DNA of 64,000 nt. It comes from Thiodiazotropha sp040791665 (GTDB lineage Bacteria > Pseudomonadota > Gammaproteobacteria > Chromatiales > Chromatiaceae). The notes beneath the pieces were generated by a model. That model ran no database searches. It saw nothing but the letters and a program-made list of their open reading frames with translations, and was not told the origin of the DNA. Position 1 is the stretch's first letter; each line of letters opens with the position of its first letter. This document shows positions 36,910-46,795 of this stretch, in pieces. Where the stretch lies: positions 620,001 through 684,000 of the forward strand of contig JBFNNX010000009.1 in the NCBI GenBank assembly GCA_040791665.1, written 5' to 3'. Both the position numbers and the translations under genes were made by a program.

Positions 36910-38319
36910 ATGTCAGAAAAACGATCCAACAATTCCCGCCTTTTCGTCCTGGACACCAATGTACTGATGCACGATCCATCCGCCCTGTTCCGCTTCAAGG
37001 AGCACGATATCTACCTGCCGATGGTGGTATTGGAAGAGCTGGACAAGGGAAAAAAGGGTATGTCTGAAGTTGCAAGGAACGTTCGCCAAACCAGCCGTTT
37101 CCTCGATGAGCTGATGAGCAACATACCTCAATCCGCCATCTGTGACGGCATTCCTCTCAACACCCTGCAGCTGAATGGCGGTACCGAGTCCCTGAGCGGC
37201 CATCTGTTTTTCCAGACCAAGCCAATCAGCGGTACCCTGCCCTCGACGTTACCGGGCAATACACCCGACAATACAATACTTGCGACAGCCCTCAGCCTCC
37301 AGTCGGAATACCCCGACAGACAAATCATACTGGTATCCAAGGATATCAACCTGCGTATCAAAGCGGCCGTGGTCGGCATTCATGCTGAGGATTACTCCAA
37401 TGACAAGGTCCTTGAGGATGTCAATCTCCTCTACAGCGGCATGGAGAGCCTACCCGCAGGTTTCTGGGAGCAGCACACCAAGGAGCTTGAGTCCTGGCAG
37501 GAGGAGGGACGCACCTTCTATCGAGTCGTCGGGCCGGATACTCAAGCCTGGTATCCCAGCCAATGCCTGCACCTACCGGGAGATGAGGGATTTCAGGCCA
37601 TCGTCAGAAAGAAAGAGGAGAATAACGCAACCATTGAACTGATGGAGGACTACACCAATCCCAAGCACGCCGTGTGGGGCATCACGGCGCGCAATCAGGA
37701 GCAGAACTTCGCCCTGAACCTGCTGCTGGATCCCGATCTCGATTTCGTCTCGCTACTCGGCACGGCCGGCACCGGTAAGACCCTGCTCACCCTGGCTGCC
37801 GGGCTGGTGCAGACACTTGATCTCAATCTCTACCGCGAAATCATCATGACAAGGGTAACCGTACCGGTGGGCGAGGATATCGGTTTTCTACCAGGCACTG
37901 AAGAAGAGAAGATGACACCCTGGATGGGAGCGCTGATGGATAATCTGGAGGTTCTGACCCAGACAGAAGGTGGTGAGTGGGGACGTGCCGCTACCGAGGA
38001 CCTGCTGCGCAGTCGAATCCGCATCCATTCACTCAATTTCATGCGAGGTCGCACCTTCTTAAACAAGTACATCATACTCGATGAAGCCCAGAATTTGACC
38101 CCGAAACAGATGAAGACACTGGTCACCCGTGCCGGACCCGGCACCAAGATTGTCTGCCTCGGCAATGTAGCTCAGATCGACACACCCTACCTGACGGAAA
38201 CGACATCCGGCCTGACCTACGCCGTCGATCGGTTCAAGCACTGGCCTCACAGCGGGCATATCACCCTGCAGAGAGGGGAGCGATCCAGGCTTGCGGATTA
38301 TGCATCGGAGAATCTATGA
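36910..38319 (+). CDS. PhoH-family PIN-ATPase
   Basis: A 469-residue two-domain protein. The N-terminal PIN domain begins FVLDTNVLMHDPSALFRF and has acidic residues for metal binding (LEELDKGKKG, then DNTILATAL). The PhoH ATPase C-domain has Walker A LLGTAGTGKTLL and Walker B YIILDEAQNLTP. Members are RNA helicase-nucleases that combine unwinding with ribonuclease activity; they are also called PhoH2. It is convergent with the sensor kinase. Confidence 0.92.
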   Translation: MSEKRSNNSRLFVLDTNVLMHDPSALFRFKEHDIYLPMVVLEELDKGKKGMSEVARNVRQTSRFLDELMSNIPQSAICDGIPLNTLQLNGGTESLSGHLFFQTKPISGTLPSTLPGNTPDNTILATALSLQSEYPDRQIILVSKDINLRIKAAVVGIHAEDYSNDKVLEDVNLLYSGMESLPAGFWEQHTKELESWQEEGRTFYRVVGPDTQAWYPSQCLHLPGDEGFQAIVRKKEENNATIELMEDYTNPKHAVWGITARNQEQNFALNLLLDPDLDFVSLLGTAGTGKTLLTLAAGLVQTLDLNLYREIIMTRVTVPVGEDIGFLPGTEEEKMTPWMGALMDNLEVLTQTEGGEWGRAATEDLLRSRIRIHSLNFMRGRTFLNKYIILDEAQNLTPKQMKTLVTRAGPGTKIVCLGNVAQIDTPYLTETTSGLTYAVDRFKHWPHSGHITLQRGERSRLADYASENL

Positions 38320-38462
38320 GCCGGTGATCCGATAAGCATTTGCCATCGCATTTTCAATTACCCGGCAAAGTCACTACTGTAATGCTCGATGGTGAGTCAC
38401 GGATACACAAGCCGTAATGGCGGATCCCCGCCCCAGCAATCGCGATTGAACAGCGGAGTGGC

Positions 38463-38484
38463 TAGGCCCTGTTAACAGCCCCTA
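38463..38484. repeat. Dispersed repeat copy 4
   Basis: taggccctgttaacagccc plus cta overlaps the stop codon of the hybrid kinase gene. It shares the ctgttaaca core and tagg ends; it is the palindromic variant. Confidence 0.5.
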
Positions 38485-41331
38485 ATGAATACTGCCCCGA
38501 TCAACGATCGATTTCAGTTCAGTAATGGTCCGGCGGTATACATCTGCGGTTTGATTGTAGCTGCCGACCAATCCCGAAGTATCATTCTGGCGCCCCTTGA
38601 ACTCCAGTTCGCGAGCAAGGATGGAGAGTTCCATCGCTCCAACATTGGCACTACTCGATTTTAACGGGTGCGCTGACTTCACCAGGGCATCCATGTCACG
38701 ATCCTTCACTGCATCTCGTATGCCATGCATAAGCCCAGGCACGCTCTTTAGATAGCTCTCGAGCACGGAAACAAACTCATCCTCCATGATCTCGTACAGC
38801 TCCTCCAACACGGTGCGGTCTATCATGCCACTTGCTGGCATACTGCTATCTCCTGTGCTCTTCAAGCTCTCGTTCGATGTATCGATCGATTCCATCGATA
38901 TCTCTTCTCCACCACTGACCTGCTCCACAACCAAGCTCTCCCGGCCCTGACTGATCATCTCCTCCATGGGCAGCCACTGGCGCAACATATTCTCAAGCTG
39001 GGCCGGTTTCACAGGCTTGGAAAGATAGTCATCCATGCCTACCGCCAAGCATTTTTCCCGGTCCCCAGCCATGGCGTTCGCGGTCATGGCGATCACCGGT
39101 GTACGCATCAGTCCATGGGTAGCCTCCCTGTCCCTGATCGCCTCAGTCGCCTCGTAACCATCCATGCGCGGCATCTGGCAATCCATCAGGACCACATCGA
39201 ACTGTTCCTGATGCAAGGCCTCCATCGCCTCCATGCCATCATTTGCAGTTATCGGCGAAAGGCCCGCCTTCTCCAGCATTTTCTTGACTACCGCCTGATT
39301 GACCGGATTATCCTCAACCACCAGCACCCGCCCCGCGAGTTGGGTGTGCTGCATCATCGCCTCACGGTCTTCCTCCCTTTCGCTTCCCGACTGTTTTTTA
39401 ACCTCGCCACCCTGCTTATCGAGCCAGTTCAAGTGATCGTCAGGCAAGCGTGGAATCGGGACCTCTTCGGGTGTGGTGGACACGGTAGATATTTGTTCCA
39501 CATCGAAGATTCTATACAGCCGCTGCTTGACGTCTTTGTTCCTGCCGCTACTGCCCAAGCACTCAATCATCAAGCCTTCAAGAGTTTCGATGCTCTCTTC
39601 CGGAACATTGATCGCCAACACATTGACATCTCTCATGTGGGCAATCTCACGTGCAGAATTGACGACCTGAAGCAGGTTAATACTGGAGAACTCAGCATCG
39701 ATCACAAGCAATTCATAGCGCCAGCTGGCGCCCAGATTGGCGGAAGCTTTCAGCTTGGACAGTGCATCGTACTGATCATCGGTATGCTCCAGTATCATTC
39801 CCAGTTCTTTTAGAGAATTGGCCAACACTTTAATTTCAGCGTTATTTTTTGCCGCCAACAACAGGGTGCGGATATCGTTGAGATTTCGCCGGCTGGAGGG
39901 AATCTCCTGCAGTGACTTTCTCATCGGCAGAACAAACCAGAAGTAGGATCCCCTTCCTATCTGAGACTTCACGCCTATCCGGCCGCCCATCAGTTCGGTC
40001 AGGCGTTTACAAATAACCAGACCCAATCCTGTTCCACCATGCTTCCTGGTGGTCGACGCGTCAGCTTGAGAAAACGGCTCGAATAGACGCTGCACGTGTT
40101 CATCCGACATCCCGATACCGGTATCCCTCACGGCAAACAACAATTCCACCTCTGTTCGTGTTGACTGACGGGTGGAAACCTCCACGGAGACTTCGCCCTT
40201 CTCGGTAAATTTAACTGCATTGCTGACCAGGTTGGTCAGGATCTGACGGAGCCGAATCGGATCTCCGCGTACGATTCTCGGCACATCCCGGGCAATATTA
40301 TAGGTAAGCTTCAAACCGCGCCGATCGGCGGCATTTTTCATCAATGACGTTACCTGACTGGCGACATCCTTCAGGGTGACATCAATAAACTCCAAGTCCA
40401 GTTTACCCGCCTCTATCTTGGAGAAGTCGAGAATATCGTTGATGATACTGAGCAACACTTGGGAAGAGTTGAGCGCTGTGGTGACGAATTGCTTTTGTTC
40501 ACCATTCATTTTTGTTTCCAACAGCATTTCAAGGATCGGCAGGATACCATTCAGCGGGGTCCTGATTTCATGGCTCATCGTGGCCAAGAACTCCGACTTA
40601 GCCAGATTTGCGCTCTCGGCCGCCTCCTTGGCCAGGAAAAGTTCCTGCTCCACCGATTGCCGCTGATCATTCTCCACAATCAGACGACTTCTCATTTCGC
40701 TGAGCTCGGTCTCGGAGGCGACCATACGCTCGTGCAACAAAACGCGGTTTGCAGCAAGCAGCAGGAAACCCTGCTGATATACCATCATCCAAGCCGAAAG
40801 TATCAGCAACGCCAATGCATAGGCGATCATACCGATCAGAAATTCGTTGGATACAAGATCCTTGTTCCCTGAAATGCTGAGAACCACGAGCGCGGTAGCG
40901 GTCAAGACGAAAATGATGCTAAAAAAGGTATCTATGGTCAGCAGCAGCGCCGTGAGAAGAAAAACCGTACCGATCAATACCAGATCTATGACCAGGTAAT
41001 CGGTCTCCATAGGATGGGTCAGCAAATGTATGAGTGCGGTCGCCCATAACAAACCCAGCATAAAAATGCCGGGCAACAGCGCATAACGCCACATCTGGAT
41101 ACGTTCCAGGGCACTTTTGCGCACAATAACGGTCAGCACGGTCTGACCCACCAGGACCACCGTTAGCAATCCACCCCAGATCAATCCCAACGGGATTTCC
41201 CAGGCCCTGTTCAGGTAAAAAAAGATCAGTCCGGCAATAAGGTTGGCAATAATCAGCGTCGTACCGTTTGCATATAACAACCGTACCCGCTCTTTTTTTA
41301 TTTTGATCGCTTCTTCGTTTGGATCTGTCAT
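38482..41331 (-). CDS. Hybrid sensor histidine kinase with receiver and Hpt
   Basis: A 949-residue inner-membrane kinase of the BarA/GacS/TorS type. About six or seven membrane helices lie within residues 20-210, with hardly any periplasmic loop. The H-box is ATMSHEIRTPLNGI, followed by an ATPase domain (GTGLGLVICKRL, GRGSYFWFVLP). A receiver-like region near 490-600 is degenerate; a second receiver starts RVLVVEDNPVNQAVV and carries the phospho-acceptor in VLMDCQMPRMDG. A C-terminal Hpt domain ends with the phospho-relay histidine in SAHPLKSSSANVG. The signal is unknown and no partner response regulator is next to it. Confidence 0.92.
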   Translation of the reverse strand: MTDPNEEAIKIKKERVRLLYANGTTLIIANLIAGLIFFYLNRAWEIPLGLIWGGLLTVVLVGQTVLTVIVRKSALERIQMWRYALLPGIFMLGLLWATALIHLLTHPMETDYLVIDLVLIGTVFLLTALLLTIDTFFSIIFVLTATALVVLSISGNKDLVSNEFLIGMIAYALALLILSAWMMVYQQGFLLLAANRVLLHERMVASETELSEMRSRLIVENDQRQSVEQELFLAKEAAESANLAKSEFLATMSHEIRTPLNGILPILEMLLETKMNGEQKQFVTTALNSSQVLLSIINDILDFSKIEAGKLDLEFIDVTLKDVASQVTSLMKNAADRRGLKLTYNIARDVPRIVRGDPIRLRQILTNLVSNAVKFTEKGEVSVEVSTRQSTRTEVELLFAVRDTGIGMSDEHVQRLFEPFSQADASTTRKHGGTGLGLVICKRLTELMGGRIGVKSQIGRGSYFWFVLPMRKSLQEIPSSRRNLNDIRTLLLAAKNNAEIKVLANSLKELGMILEHTDDQYDALSKLKASANLGASWRYELLVIDAEFSSINLLQVVNSAREIAHMRDVNVLAINVPEESIETLEGLMIECLGSSGRNKDVKQRLYRIFDVEQISTVSTTPEEVPIPRLPDDHLNWLDKQGGEVKKQSGSEREEDREAMMQHTQLAGRVLVVEDNPVNQAVVKKMLEKAGLSPITANDGMEAMEALHQEQFDVVLMDCQMPRMDGYEATEAIRDREATHGLMRTPVIAMTANAMAGDREKCLAVGMDDYLSKPVKPAQLENMLRQWLPMEEMISQGRESLVVEQVSGGEEISMESIDTSNESLKSTGDSSMPASGMIDRTVLEELYEIMEDEFVSVLESYLKSVPGLMHGIRDAVKDRDMDALVKSAHPLKSSSANVGAMELSILARELEFKGRQNDTSGLVGSYNQTADVYRRTITELKSIVDRGSIH

Positions 41332-41493
41332 GCCCGATTGCCCGGGTTATTAAACCCCCACCATTCGTGTATAAATTAGCATATTAACCGTGGACAAGTG
41401 TAGCAAATCTGAGCAATTAGGGTCTTTCGCCACACTTGTTTCTGCAGCGTCACCAATTATAGTAGAGTCGAATGATTTCCACTTTATCGACAA

Positions 41494-42213
41494 TTGCATG
41501 ATGTTCGGTCGGCACCCGAGCTTACTTTCACCGTGATAACCGACCCAACAGTCATAGATGAACTAATCAATCAGTTTCACTTTCTACAGTGTGCTGATGC
41601 GGGTTTCGTTCGACAATTCCTAGGCAATACAAAAATCATGCATCTGCCGGCCGATCAACCGATATGCCAGCAAGGAATGCACTGCAGCCACCTGGCTCTG
41701 GTGATCGAAGGCACGGCCAGGGTCTATATGATCGGTGAAAACGGAAGAGAAATCACCCTCTACCGAATTGGCCCCGGGGAAAGCTGCATCCTGACCGCCT
41801 CCTGTATCATGAGCCAAAAGCCCTTCCCTGCATTTGCCGTCAGCGAACAGCCGATTCAGGCACTGATCATATCGACATCCGATGTCGTGCGTTGGTCGAA
41901 TCAGGAACAAGCCTGGAGAGACTATCTGTTCCAACTCATCAGCGAACGGCTCAGTAACGTGATCAGCGTCGTCGAAGAGGTCGCTTTCAGGCGGGTAGAC
42001 CGCAGGCTCGCTAAATACCTTTTACAGCACACCGACAACGACAGCAGCCGCATGCAGGCCACACATCAGTCGATCGCTTCCGATCTCGGCACTTCCCGTG
42101 AAGTGGTGAGTCGAATATTAAAGGACTTCGAGCAACAGGGTTTGATCTCAATTACCCGCGGTGCGATAACCTTAGAGGATCGCCATCGCCTGAACAGCAA
42201 AAGCACCGATTGA
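41494..42213 (+). CDS. Crp/Fnr regulator with cysteine-rich sensor
   Basis: About 239 residues. The listed start is TTG; a GTG at 41533 is possible and there is no strong ribosome-binding site. The sensor barrel contains C33, C58, C64, C98 and C104, the last two in PGESCILTASCIM. That motif recurs in Crp/Fnr proteins next to YgaP-like genes; the cysteines could sense thiols or persulfides. The helix-turn-helix is SIASDLGTSREVVSRILKDF. It is followed by a palindrome and a DUF2892 gene, the likely target. Confidence 0.85.
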   Translation: MHDVRSAPELTFTVITDPTVIDELINQFHFLQCADAGFVRQFLGNTKIMHLPADQPICQQGMHCSHLALVIEGTARVYMIGENGREITLYRIGPGESCILTASCIMSQKPFPAFAVSEQPIQALIISTSDVVRWSNQEQAWRDYLFQLISERLSNVISVVEEVAFRRVDRRLAKYLLQHTDNDSSRMQATHQSIASDLGTSREVVSRILKDFEQQGLISITRGAITLEDRHRLNSKSTD

Positions 42214-42236
42214 CGATTCCACCAGGCAGGCTACTG

Positions 42237-42251
42237 TGTGACTTAGTCACA
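42237..42251. promoter_or_regulatory. Perfect palindrome, candidate Crp/Fnr operator
   Basis: TGTGACTTAGTCACA: six-base arms around TTA, between the Crp/Fnr-type gene and the DUF2892 gene. The arms resemble the CRP half-site TGTGA, but the spacer is one base shorter. It lies about 115 bases before the DUF2892 start. Confidence 0.45.
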
Positions 42252-42366
42252 TACTGTGCTGCTTGCTCCAGGTATGCTCGATCCTCAATGGCGCCAGGAT
42301 GCCTAGTGTACATCCATCAAGCAGAGGCGTATCACTATTGATCATTCTAAAACTAAGGAGCGGATC

Positions 42367-42561
42367 ATGACTCAAAATGTCGGTAGTATCGAACGTATAA
42401 TCCGGATTATCGCAGGCTTGGCGATCCTTGCTTGGGGTTTCCTACTAAGTGACCCGATCAACTGGTGGGGTGCAATCGGCGCGGTTCCCCTGGTCACCGG
42501 CCTAGTCTCTTTTTGCCCACTGTGGACACTGTTCGGCATCAACACGAAGAAAACAGCCTGA
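42367..42561 (+). CDS. DUF2892 membrane protein (YgaP membrane-domain like)
   Basis: A 64-residue two-helix protein. MTQNVGSIERIIRIIAG followed by a GAIGAVPLVTGLVSFCPLW-type second helix matches DUF2892 (YgaP-TM) well. In some proteins this part is fused to a rhodanese. The cysteine in SFCPLWTLFG is a family hallmark. A clear aaggag sits upstream. It is likely controlled by the preceding Crp/Fnr gene through the palindrome between them. Confidence 0.88.
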   Translation: MTQNVGSIERIIRIIAGLAILAWGFLLSDPINWWGAIGAVPLVTGLVSFCPLWTLFGINTKKTA

Positions 42562-42575
42562 TTCGGCTACACAAT

Positions 42576-42614
42576 AGCGTTCCGCCAATCTTTAAGCTCG
42601 CTTGGCGGAACGCT
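42576..42614. terminator. Perfect 13-bp inverted repeat between convergent genes
   Basis: agcgttccgccaa (42576-42588) and ttggcggaacgct (42602-42614) pair over a 13-base loop. It is between DUF2892 and the AI-2E gene and touches the latter's stop. There is no T run, like the hairpin near 26.4 kb. Confidence 0.55.
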
Positions 42615-43683
42615 AGGCCTCATCGACAATCTCATCCTCGATCCTCTTCGGCCATGCCACCAACACGGCCTGTACCAATGTAGCCAGGGGAATGGCGAAA
42701 AATACTCCCCAAAACCCCCAGAATCCGCCAAACACCAAGATAGCCACAATGATCGCGACCGGGTGCAGATTGACCACCTCGGAAAACAACAGAGGCACCA
42801 GCACATTGCCATCCAGCGCCTGGATGATGAAATATGCCACGGCCAACCACGCAAAGTCACTACTCCAGCCCCATTGAAACCAGGCGATGAAGAGTACCGG
42901 GATAGTGACCACAGCCGCCCCGATGTACGGAATGATCACTGAAAGTCCCACCATCATTGACAGCAGAAGCGCGTAGTTCAATCCAAGCAACCTGAAAGTG
43001 ACAAAACTGACCATCCAAATAATGACAATTTCCCAGAACTTACCCCTGACATAGTTGGCTATCTGTTTATCAACATCTTTCCAAACGGTACCTGCAAAAC
43101 GCCGATGTCTGGGTAGATACATCACAAACCAATCGATGATCAGGTGTTTGTCCTTCAAAAAAAAGAACACCAGCAGCGGCATCAGAATCAGGTAGACGAT
43201 CAATGTGATCACACCGACGACCGAGGCGAGGGACCAGGTGACGGCCTGTTGTGCAAATGAGGCTATCTCATTCCTTATCTGTTGGATAAGCTGATCGACC
43301 TGCTCCTGAGGAATCAGATCGGGATAGCGTTCCGGCAGTTGCATCAGTGCTTGTTGCCCCATGGAGATCATGATTGGCAACTGCTGCAAAAACTCTGTCA
43401 CCTGGTTGGACAGGAGCGGCATCAGGCCAAACATGACCAGCGTGACAAACAACAGGAACAGGATAAATACAATCAGTACCGAGGGAAATCTTGGAAATGA
43501 GTGCTTCTCCAACTGAGAGATAACACCCTCTAGCAGATAGGCAATAACGATGCTCGCCAACACCGGGGCGAGCATATCCCCCATGGTGATGACGATACCA
43601 AAAAAGAGCAGCAGAAAAAGCGTCAGGAAAATAATCTGAGGATCGGAAAAGTAACGCTTGAACCAATTTGTTACAACCTGCAT
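42613..43683 (-). CDS. PerM/AI-2E family membrane permease
   Basis: A 356-residue protein with about seven or eight membrane segments and the AI-2E exporter family pattern (LAPVLASIVIAYLLEG near the start, and QALDGNVLVPLLFSEVVNLHP late). Members export small molecules such as AI-2 or Na+/H+; PerM function is uncertain. In Escherichia coli perM is close to bcp and dapA, and here it is within 7 kb. It follows the 43702 gene by 18 bases. Confidence 0.88.
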   Translation of the reverse strand: MQVVTNWFKRYFSDPQIIFLTLFLLLFFGIVITMGDMLAPVLASIVIAYLLEGVISQLEKHSFPRFPSVLIVFILFLLFVTLVMFGLMPLLSNQVTEFLQQLPIMISMGQQALMQLPERYPDLIPQEQVDQLIQQIRNEIASFAQQAVTWSLASVVGVITLIVYLILMPLLVFFFLKDKHLIIDWFVMYLPRHRRFAGTVWKDVDKQIANYVRGKFWEIVIIWMVSFVTFRLLGLNYALLLSMMVGLSVIIPYIGAAVVTIPVLFIAWFQWGWSSDFAWLAVAYFIIQALDGNVLVPLLFSEVVNLHPVAIIVAILVFGGFWGFWGVFFAIPLATLVQAVLVAWPKRIEDEIVDEA

Positions 43684-43701
43684 AGGACTACCTACTTGAA
43701 T

Positions 43702-44085
43702 TTAGCGATCATCAAGATAGTTTTGGTAGTGCCGGGCAAACAATGCCTCCAACTCATCGATGACCAATTTGGCATCACGTCCTTGCATCATATGGGCCAT
43801 CATCAATGACGATGTTTCATCAAGCAGCAGCTCTCTTTCGAGCATGAAATAGCTTTCTGAGAGACGCTTGATCGCCTTCACAACAGACTCCTCCTGAGGC
43901 CGTTCGATCTGCTTTGGTTCATGAATCCCCTCATCCTCCGGCTCACTCTCGACACTCTCCTGACTCGACAGAAAAGCGGCAAAGGAGAGCAGGGTCTGTC
44001 GTTGCTGAGGCTCCAACCGATCGAAGAGGTCCAGTAACTGCTGCTGGTCAGCCGCTAGTTTCTGCTGTTTTGGAACAAAATGCAC
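43702..44085 (-). CDS. Helical conserved hypothetical protein
   Basis: 127 residues, soluble and largely helical. The N-terminus (QQQLLDLFDRLEPQQRQTLLSFAAFL) has a heptad-like pattern seen at the start of many gammaproteobacterial hypothetical proteins; a glutamate-rich linker follows (ESEPEDEGIHEPKQIERP), and then a helix with DETSSLMMAHMMQGRDAK. No catalytic motif is seen. It precedes the PerM gene on the same strand and is probably cotranscribed with it. Confidence 0.65.
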   Translation of the reverse strand: MHFVPKQQKLAADQQQLLDLFDRLEPQQRQTLLSFAAFLSSQESVESEPEDEGIHEPKQIERPQEESVVKAIKRLSESYFMLERELLLDETSSLMMAHMMQGRDAKLVIDELEALFARHYQNYLDDR

Positions 44086-44144
44086 AATGATTCCGTCCTC
44101 TTCGTCTTTATCGATAAGACAACACTGTCACAATGACCGGGCTG

Positions 44145-44179
44145 CTAGGGCCTGTTAGCACTAAACCAATCGGCCCTAG
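44145..44179. repeat. Dispersed repeat copy 5, best inverted form
   Basis: ctagggcc (44145-44152) and ggccctag (44172-44179) are perfect inverted ends around tgttagcactaaaccaatc. It overlaps the stop codon of the LysR gene. This is the clearest view of the element as an inverted-repeat unit. Confidence 0.65.
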
Positions 44180-45084
44180 AGCTGCTCCTCGGCGTGATCT
44201 TCACAATAACCTCTGGCAAAGTCGAGCAGCTCTTCCATGGCGCGTAACCGAAATTTCTGCTTTTGATGAACAAAAGAGAAAGGCCGCTCCAGTTTCGGCG
44301 TCAGATTGATGGCACGCAAGGTATCCAGTTTCAACTCTTTCTGGATAGTGGCCCGGGAGACCACGGAGACCCCCATCCCCGCCTCGACCGCCCCCTTCAC
44401 CGCTTCCGGACTGCCCAGTTCCATAGAGATGTTCATGGCGGCATCGCAAGAGTTGTTTTCAAGATACTCATTGATCACTTCCCGGGTGCCCGACCCCTCT
44501 TCCCGGCATATGAACGGGTATTCAAGGAGTTTTCTTATTTCTACCGATTCGAAATTGGCCAGATCATGGTTGGGAGGCACGATCGCGACCAGATGGTCCT
44601 CACGGCACATCTCCACTACCAGATTCTTATTCCCGACAGGCGCTTCGACAACGCCCAGGTCGATCGTGTTGTTCTCGACCATCGAGACGATGCCTTCGGA
44701 ATTGGAGACCCGCAAGTGGATGGTGACCTCAGGGTAACGGGCACCGAAATCACCCAGTAGCGCTGGCAGCATATATTCGGCGATCGTTGTACTGGCACCA
44801 ATTGTCAGCGCCCCCCTGATCTCACCCGTCATCTCACGAACGGAGTTCTCCATATCGGCGTAGAGATCAAAAATCCGGTCGGCGTACTCATACACACGCT
44901 CACCGGCTTCCGTCAGACTGATGCGATTATGGGTACGATCAAACAGACGGGTATTGAAATACTCCTCAAGCTGACGTACTTGAAAGGTCACTGCCGGTTG
45001 GGTCATATGCAGTGTTTCCGCCGCTTTGGTAAAACTCAATAGACGCGCAACCGTGTGAAAAACTTGTAATCTTCGATCCGCCAT
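44176..45084 (-). CDS. LysR-family regulator
   Basis: A 302-residue regulator. The DNA-binding part is LLSFTKAAETLHMTQPAVTFQVRQLEEYF; the effector-binding domain follows (LTIGASTTIAEYMLP, ICREEGSGTR). The sequence resembles the CysL/CbbR/YeiE group, whose members control sulfur, carbon-fixation or iron genes. It is divergent from the FadL gene, with about 325 bases between. The target is not known. Confidence 0.88.
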   Translation of the reverse strand: MADRRLQVFHTVARLLSFTKAAETLHMTQPAVTFQVRQLEEYFNTRLFDRTHNRISLTEAGERVYEYADRIFDLYADMENSVREMTGEIRGALTIGASTTIAEYMLPALLGDFGARYPEVTIHLRVSNSEGIVSMVENNTIDLGVVEAPVGNKNLVVEMCREDHLVAIVPPNHDLANFESVEIRKLLEYPFICREEGSGTREVINEYLENNSCDAAMNISMELGSPEAVKGAVEAGMGVSVVSRATIQKELKLDTLRAINLTPKLERPFSFVHQKQKFRLRAMEELLDFARGYCEDHAEEQL

Positions 45085-45409
45085 TGTATTTATGGTCCAA
45101 TCAACCAGCCTTTAATGTAGATAAACTCAATTTATACCATATCTCATCAGGCTATGGGAGTTGTTAAGGCAAACAGATAAGGATGAGGCGATATCGGATC
45201 AAATCGATGTGGAAAATAGCGCTCGAGATGTAAATTCATGACCCGAAAACATGGTAATTCGATGAAAAATCCTCTAGCCTCACAAAATCGAACCCGTTGC
45301 GACGTCGATGGGTGCATCTATGTCGCAATGGAACAGCTTGGCTCACCAACCAGTGTGCAGGGGTGATAGGGACAGGCAAACAATAATTGATAATCACGGC
45401 GGAGGAAAT
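45085..45409. other. Divergent intergenic region of 325 bp
   Basis: This gap between the LysR gene (minus) and the FadL gene (plus) contains A+T-rich sequence near 45085-45150 that may hold promoters or the LysR site. I see no definite T-N11-A palindrome and no small gene. Confidence 0.4.
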
Positions 45410-46711
45410 ATGCGGACACATTACAAGAAGACCCTTCAAATTTCTCGACTGGCGCTGGCCTGCAGCGCTGCCATGTTGGCCATGAATCAGACAGCCCAGG
45501 CGTCAGGATTTGCGGTTCCCGAGTTGAATATAACCGGCCTCGCCCTCTCCAATGCCATGGTTGCAAACCCTGATTCACTCTCAGCCATCGCTTATAATCC
45601 TGCAGCAATGGCATTTCATACCGGCAGTGCCATAGAGCTTGGCCTGCTGCTGGTCGAACCCGATCTGAGTGTCGATACGGGTTCCGGAACCGTCGACAGT
45701 GAGGCCAATGATACTGTCGCAATTCCCGCCTTTACTGCCTTTGCACAACTCAATGAAACCTGGTCTCTAGGCCTGTCGGTCAATGCCCCTTTTGGCTTGG
45801 AAACCGAATGGCCCGCTGGGACCTTCGATGCGCAGTACCCACCCGGCTCCACTATCCCGACACAGAGCAAACTGGAAATTGTCGCCTTCTCTCCCAGTGT
45901 TGCCTACAGAATAAACGATAACGCCAGCCTCTCGGGCGGTGTCGATTACTACTGGATGCGCGAAGTCATCTTCAACGGTGATATCAATGCCGGCATGCCG
46001 GGCTCGAATCCCGGTGCAGACCTCGAAGGTGACGGTCGCGGCGTGGGCTTCAATCTGGGTTTCATGGTCGACCAGGGCAGATGGAGTTTTGGCGGCAGCT
46101 ACCACTCGGAGGCGAATATTCCGGTCGAGGGTACTGTCGACCTGCCGGCGGGTGCACTCCCCTCCTTTCTAACGAACAAGGTACATGCCGATCTCAAACT
46201 CCCCTGGCGCCTACAGGTCGGCGTAAGAAACCAAGCCACCGATAAACTCGCCATTGAATTCGACGTCACGCGAACGGGCTGGAGTTCATTCGATAAACTG
46301 GTCGTCGACCAGGATCAGTTGAATACCAATATCGTCACCAGTCTCAACCAATGGGACGACGCCAATGCCTACCGGATCGGTATCAGCTACGATTTCAGCC
46401 AGGCAACCCAACTGCGCATCGGATACACCTTCGATGAGACGCCGCAGGACGATAAGTTTTACAGCCCGCGCATACCCGATGCGGATCGCCAGCTCTTCAG
46501 TCTGGGACTGGGACACACCCTAAGCAACGGCTGGACCATCGATGCCGGCTATATGTACGTCAAATTCGATGACAGGACGCTGGATATCGATCCCACGTTC
46601 GTTCACGCGGCCCCTGATGCCAGTGAAACCAACGGCACCAGCGCCGTCAATGGCGATTATGAATCGAGTGTCCACCTGTTTGGCATCGGCATCAAGAAAC
46701 ACTTCATGTAA
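45410..46711 (+). CDS. OmpP1/FadL-family outer-membrane porin
   Basis: About 433 residues from ATG 45410, which follows a perfect GGAGGA; the frame extends upstream without support. A signal peptide ends near NQTAQA/SGF. The mature N-terminus SGFAVPELNITGLALSNAMVA carries the FadL hatch pattern, and a barrel with GLSVNAPFGLETEW and a C-terminal aromatic (GIGIKKHFM) follows. FadL proteins take up long-chain fatty acids or hydrophobic compounds such as aromatics. Confidence 0.9.
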   Translation: MRTHYKKTLQISRLALACSAAMLAMNQTAQASGFAVPELNITGLALSNAMVANPDSLSAIAYNPAAMAFHTGSAIELGLLLVEPDLSVDTGSGTVDSEANDTVAIPAFTAFAQLNETWSLGLSVNAPFGLETEWPAGTFDAQYPPGSTIPTQSKLEIVAFSPSVAYRINDNASLSGGVDYYWMREVIFNGDINAGMPGSNPGADLEGDGRGVGFNLGFMVDQGRWSFGGSYHSEANIPVEGTVDLPAGALPSFLTNKVHADLKLPWRLQVGVRNQATDKLAIEFDVTRTGWSSFDKLVVDQDQLNTNIVTSLNQWDDANAYRIGISYDFSQATQLRIGYTFDETPQDDKFYSPRIPDADRQLFSLGLGHTLSNGWTIDAGYMYVKFDDRTLDIDPTFVHAAPDASETNGTSAVNGDYESSVHLFGIGIKKHFM

Positions 46712-46734
46712 GCAGACACGTTTTCTTAAACATC

Positions 46735-46768
46735 GAGCCCCGGGTACCCGCTTGGGGCTTTTTTTTTT
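46735..46768 (+). terminator. Strong terminator after fadL-like gene
   Basis: A six-base stem agcccc (46736-46741) / ggggct (46754-46759) with a loop of 12 bases is followed by ten T. Confidence 0.8.
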
Positions 46769-46795
46769 GCCTTTTCCGCGGATCGTTACAACGTA

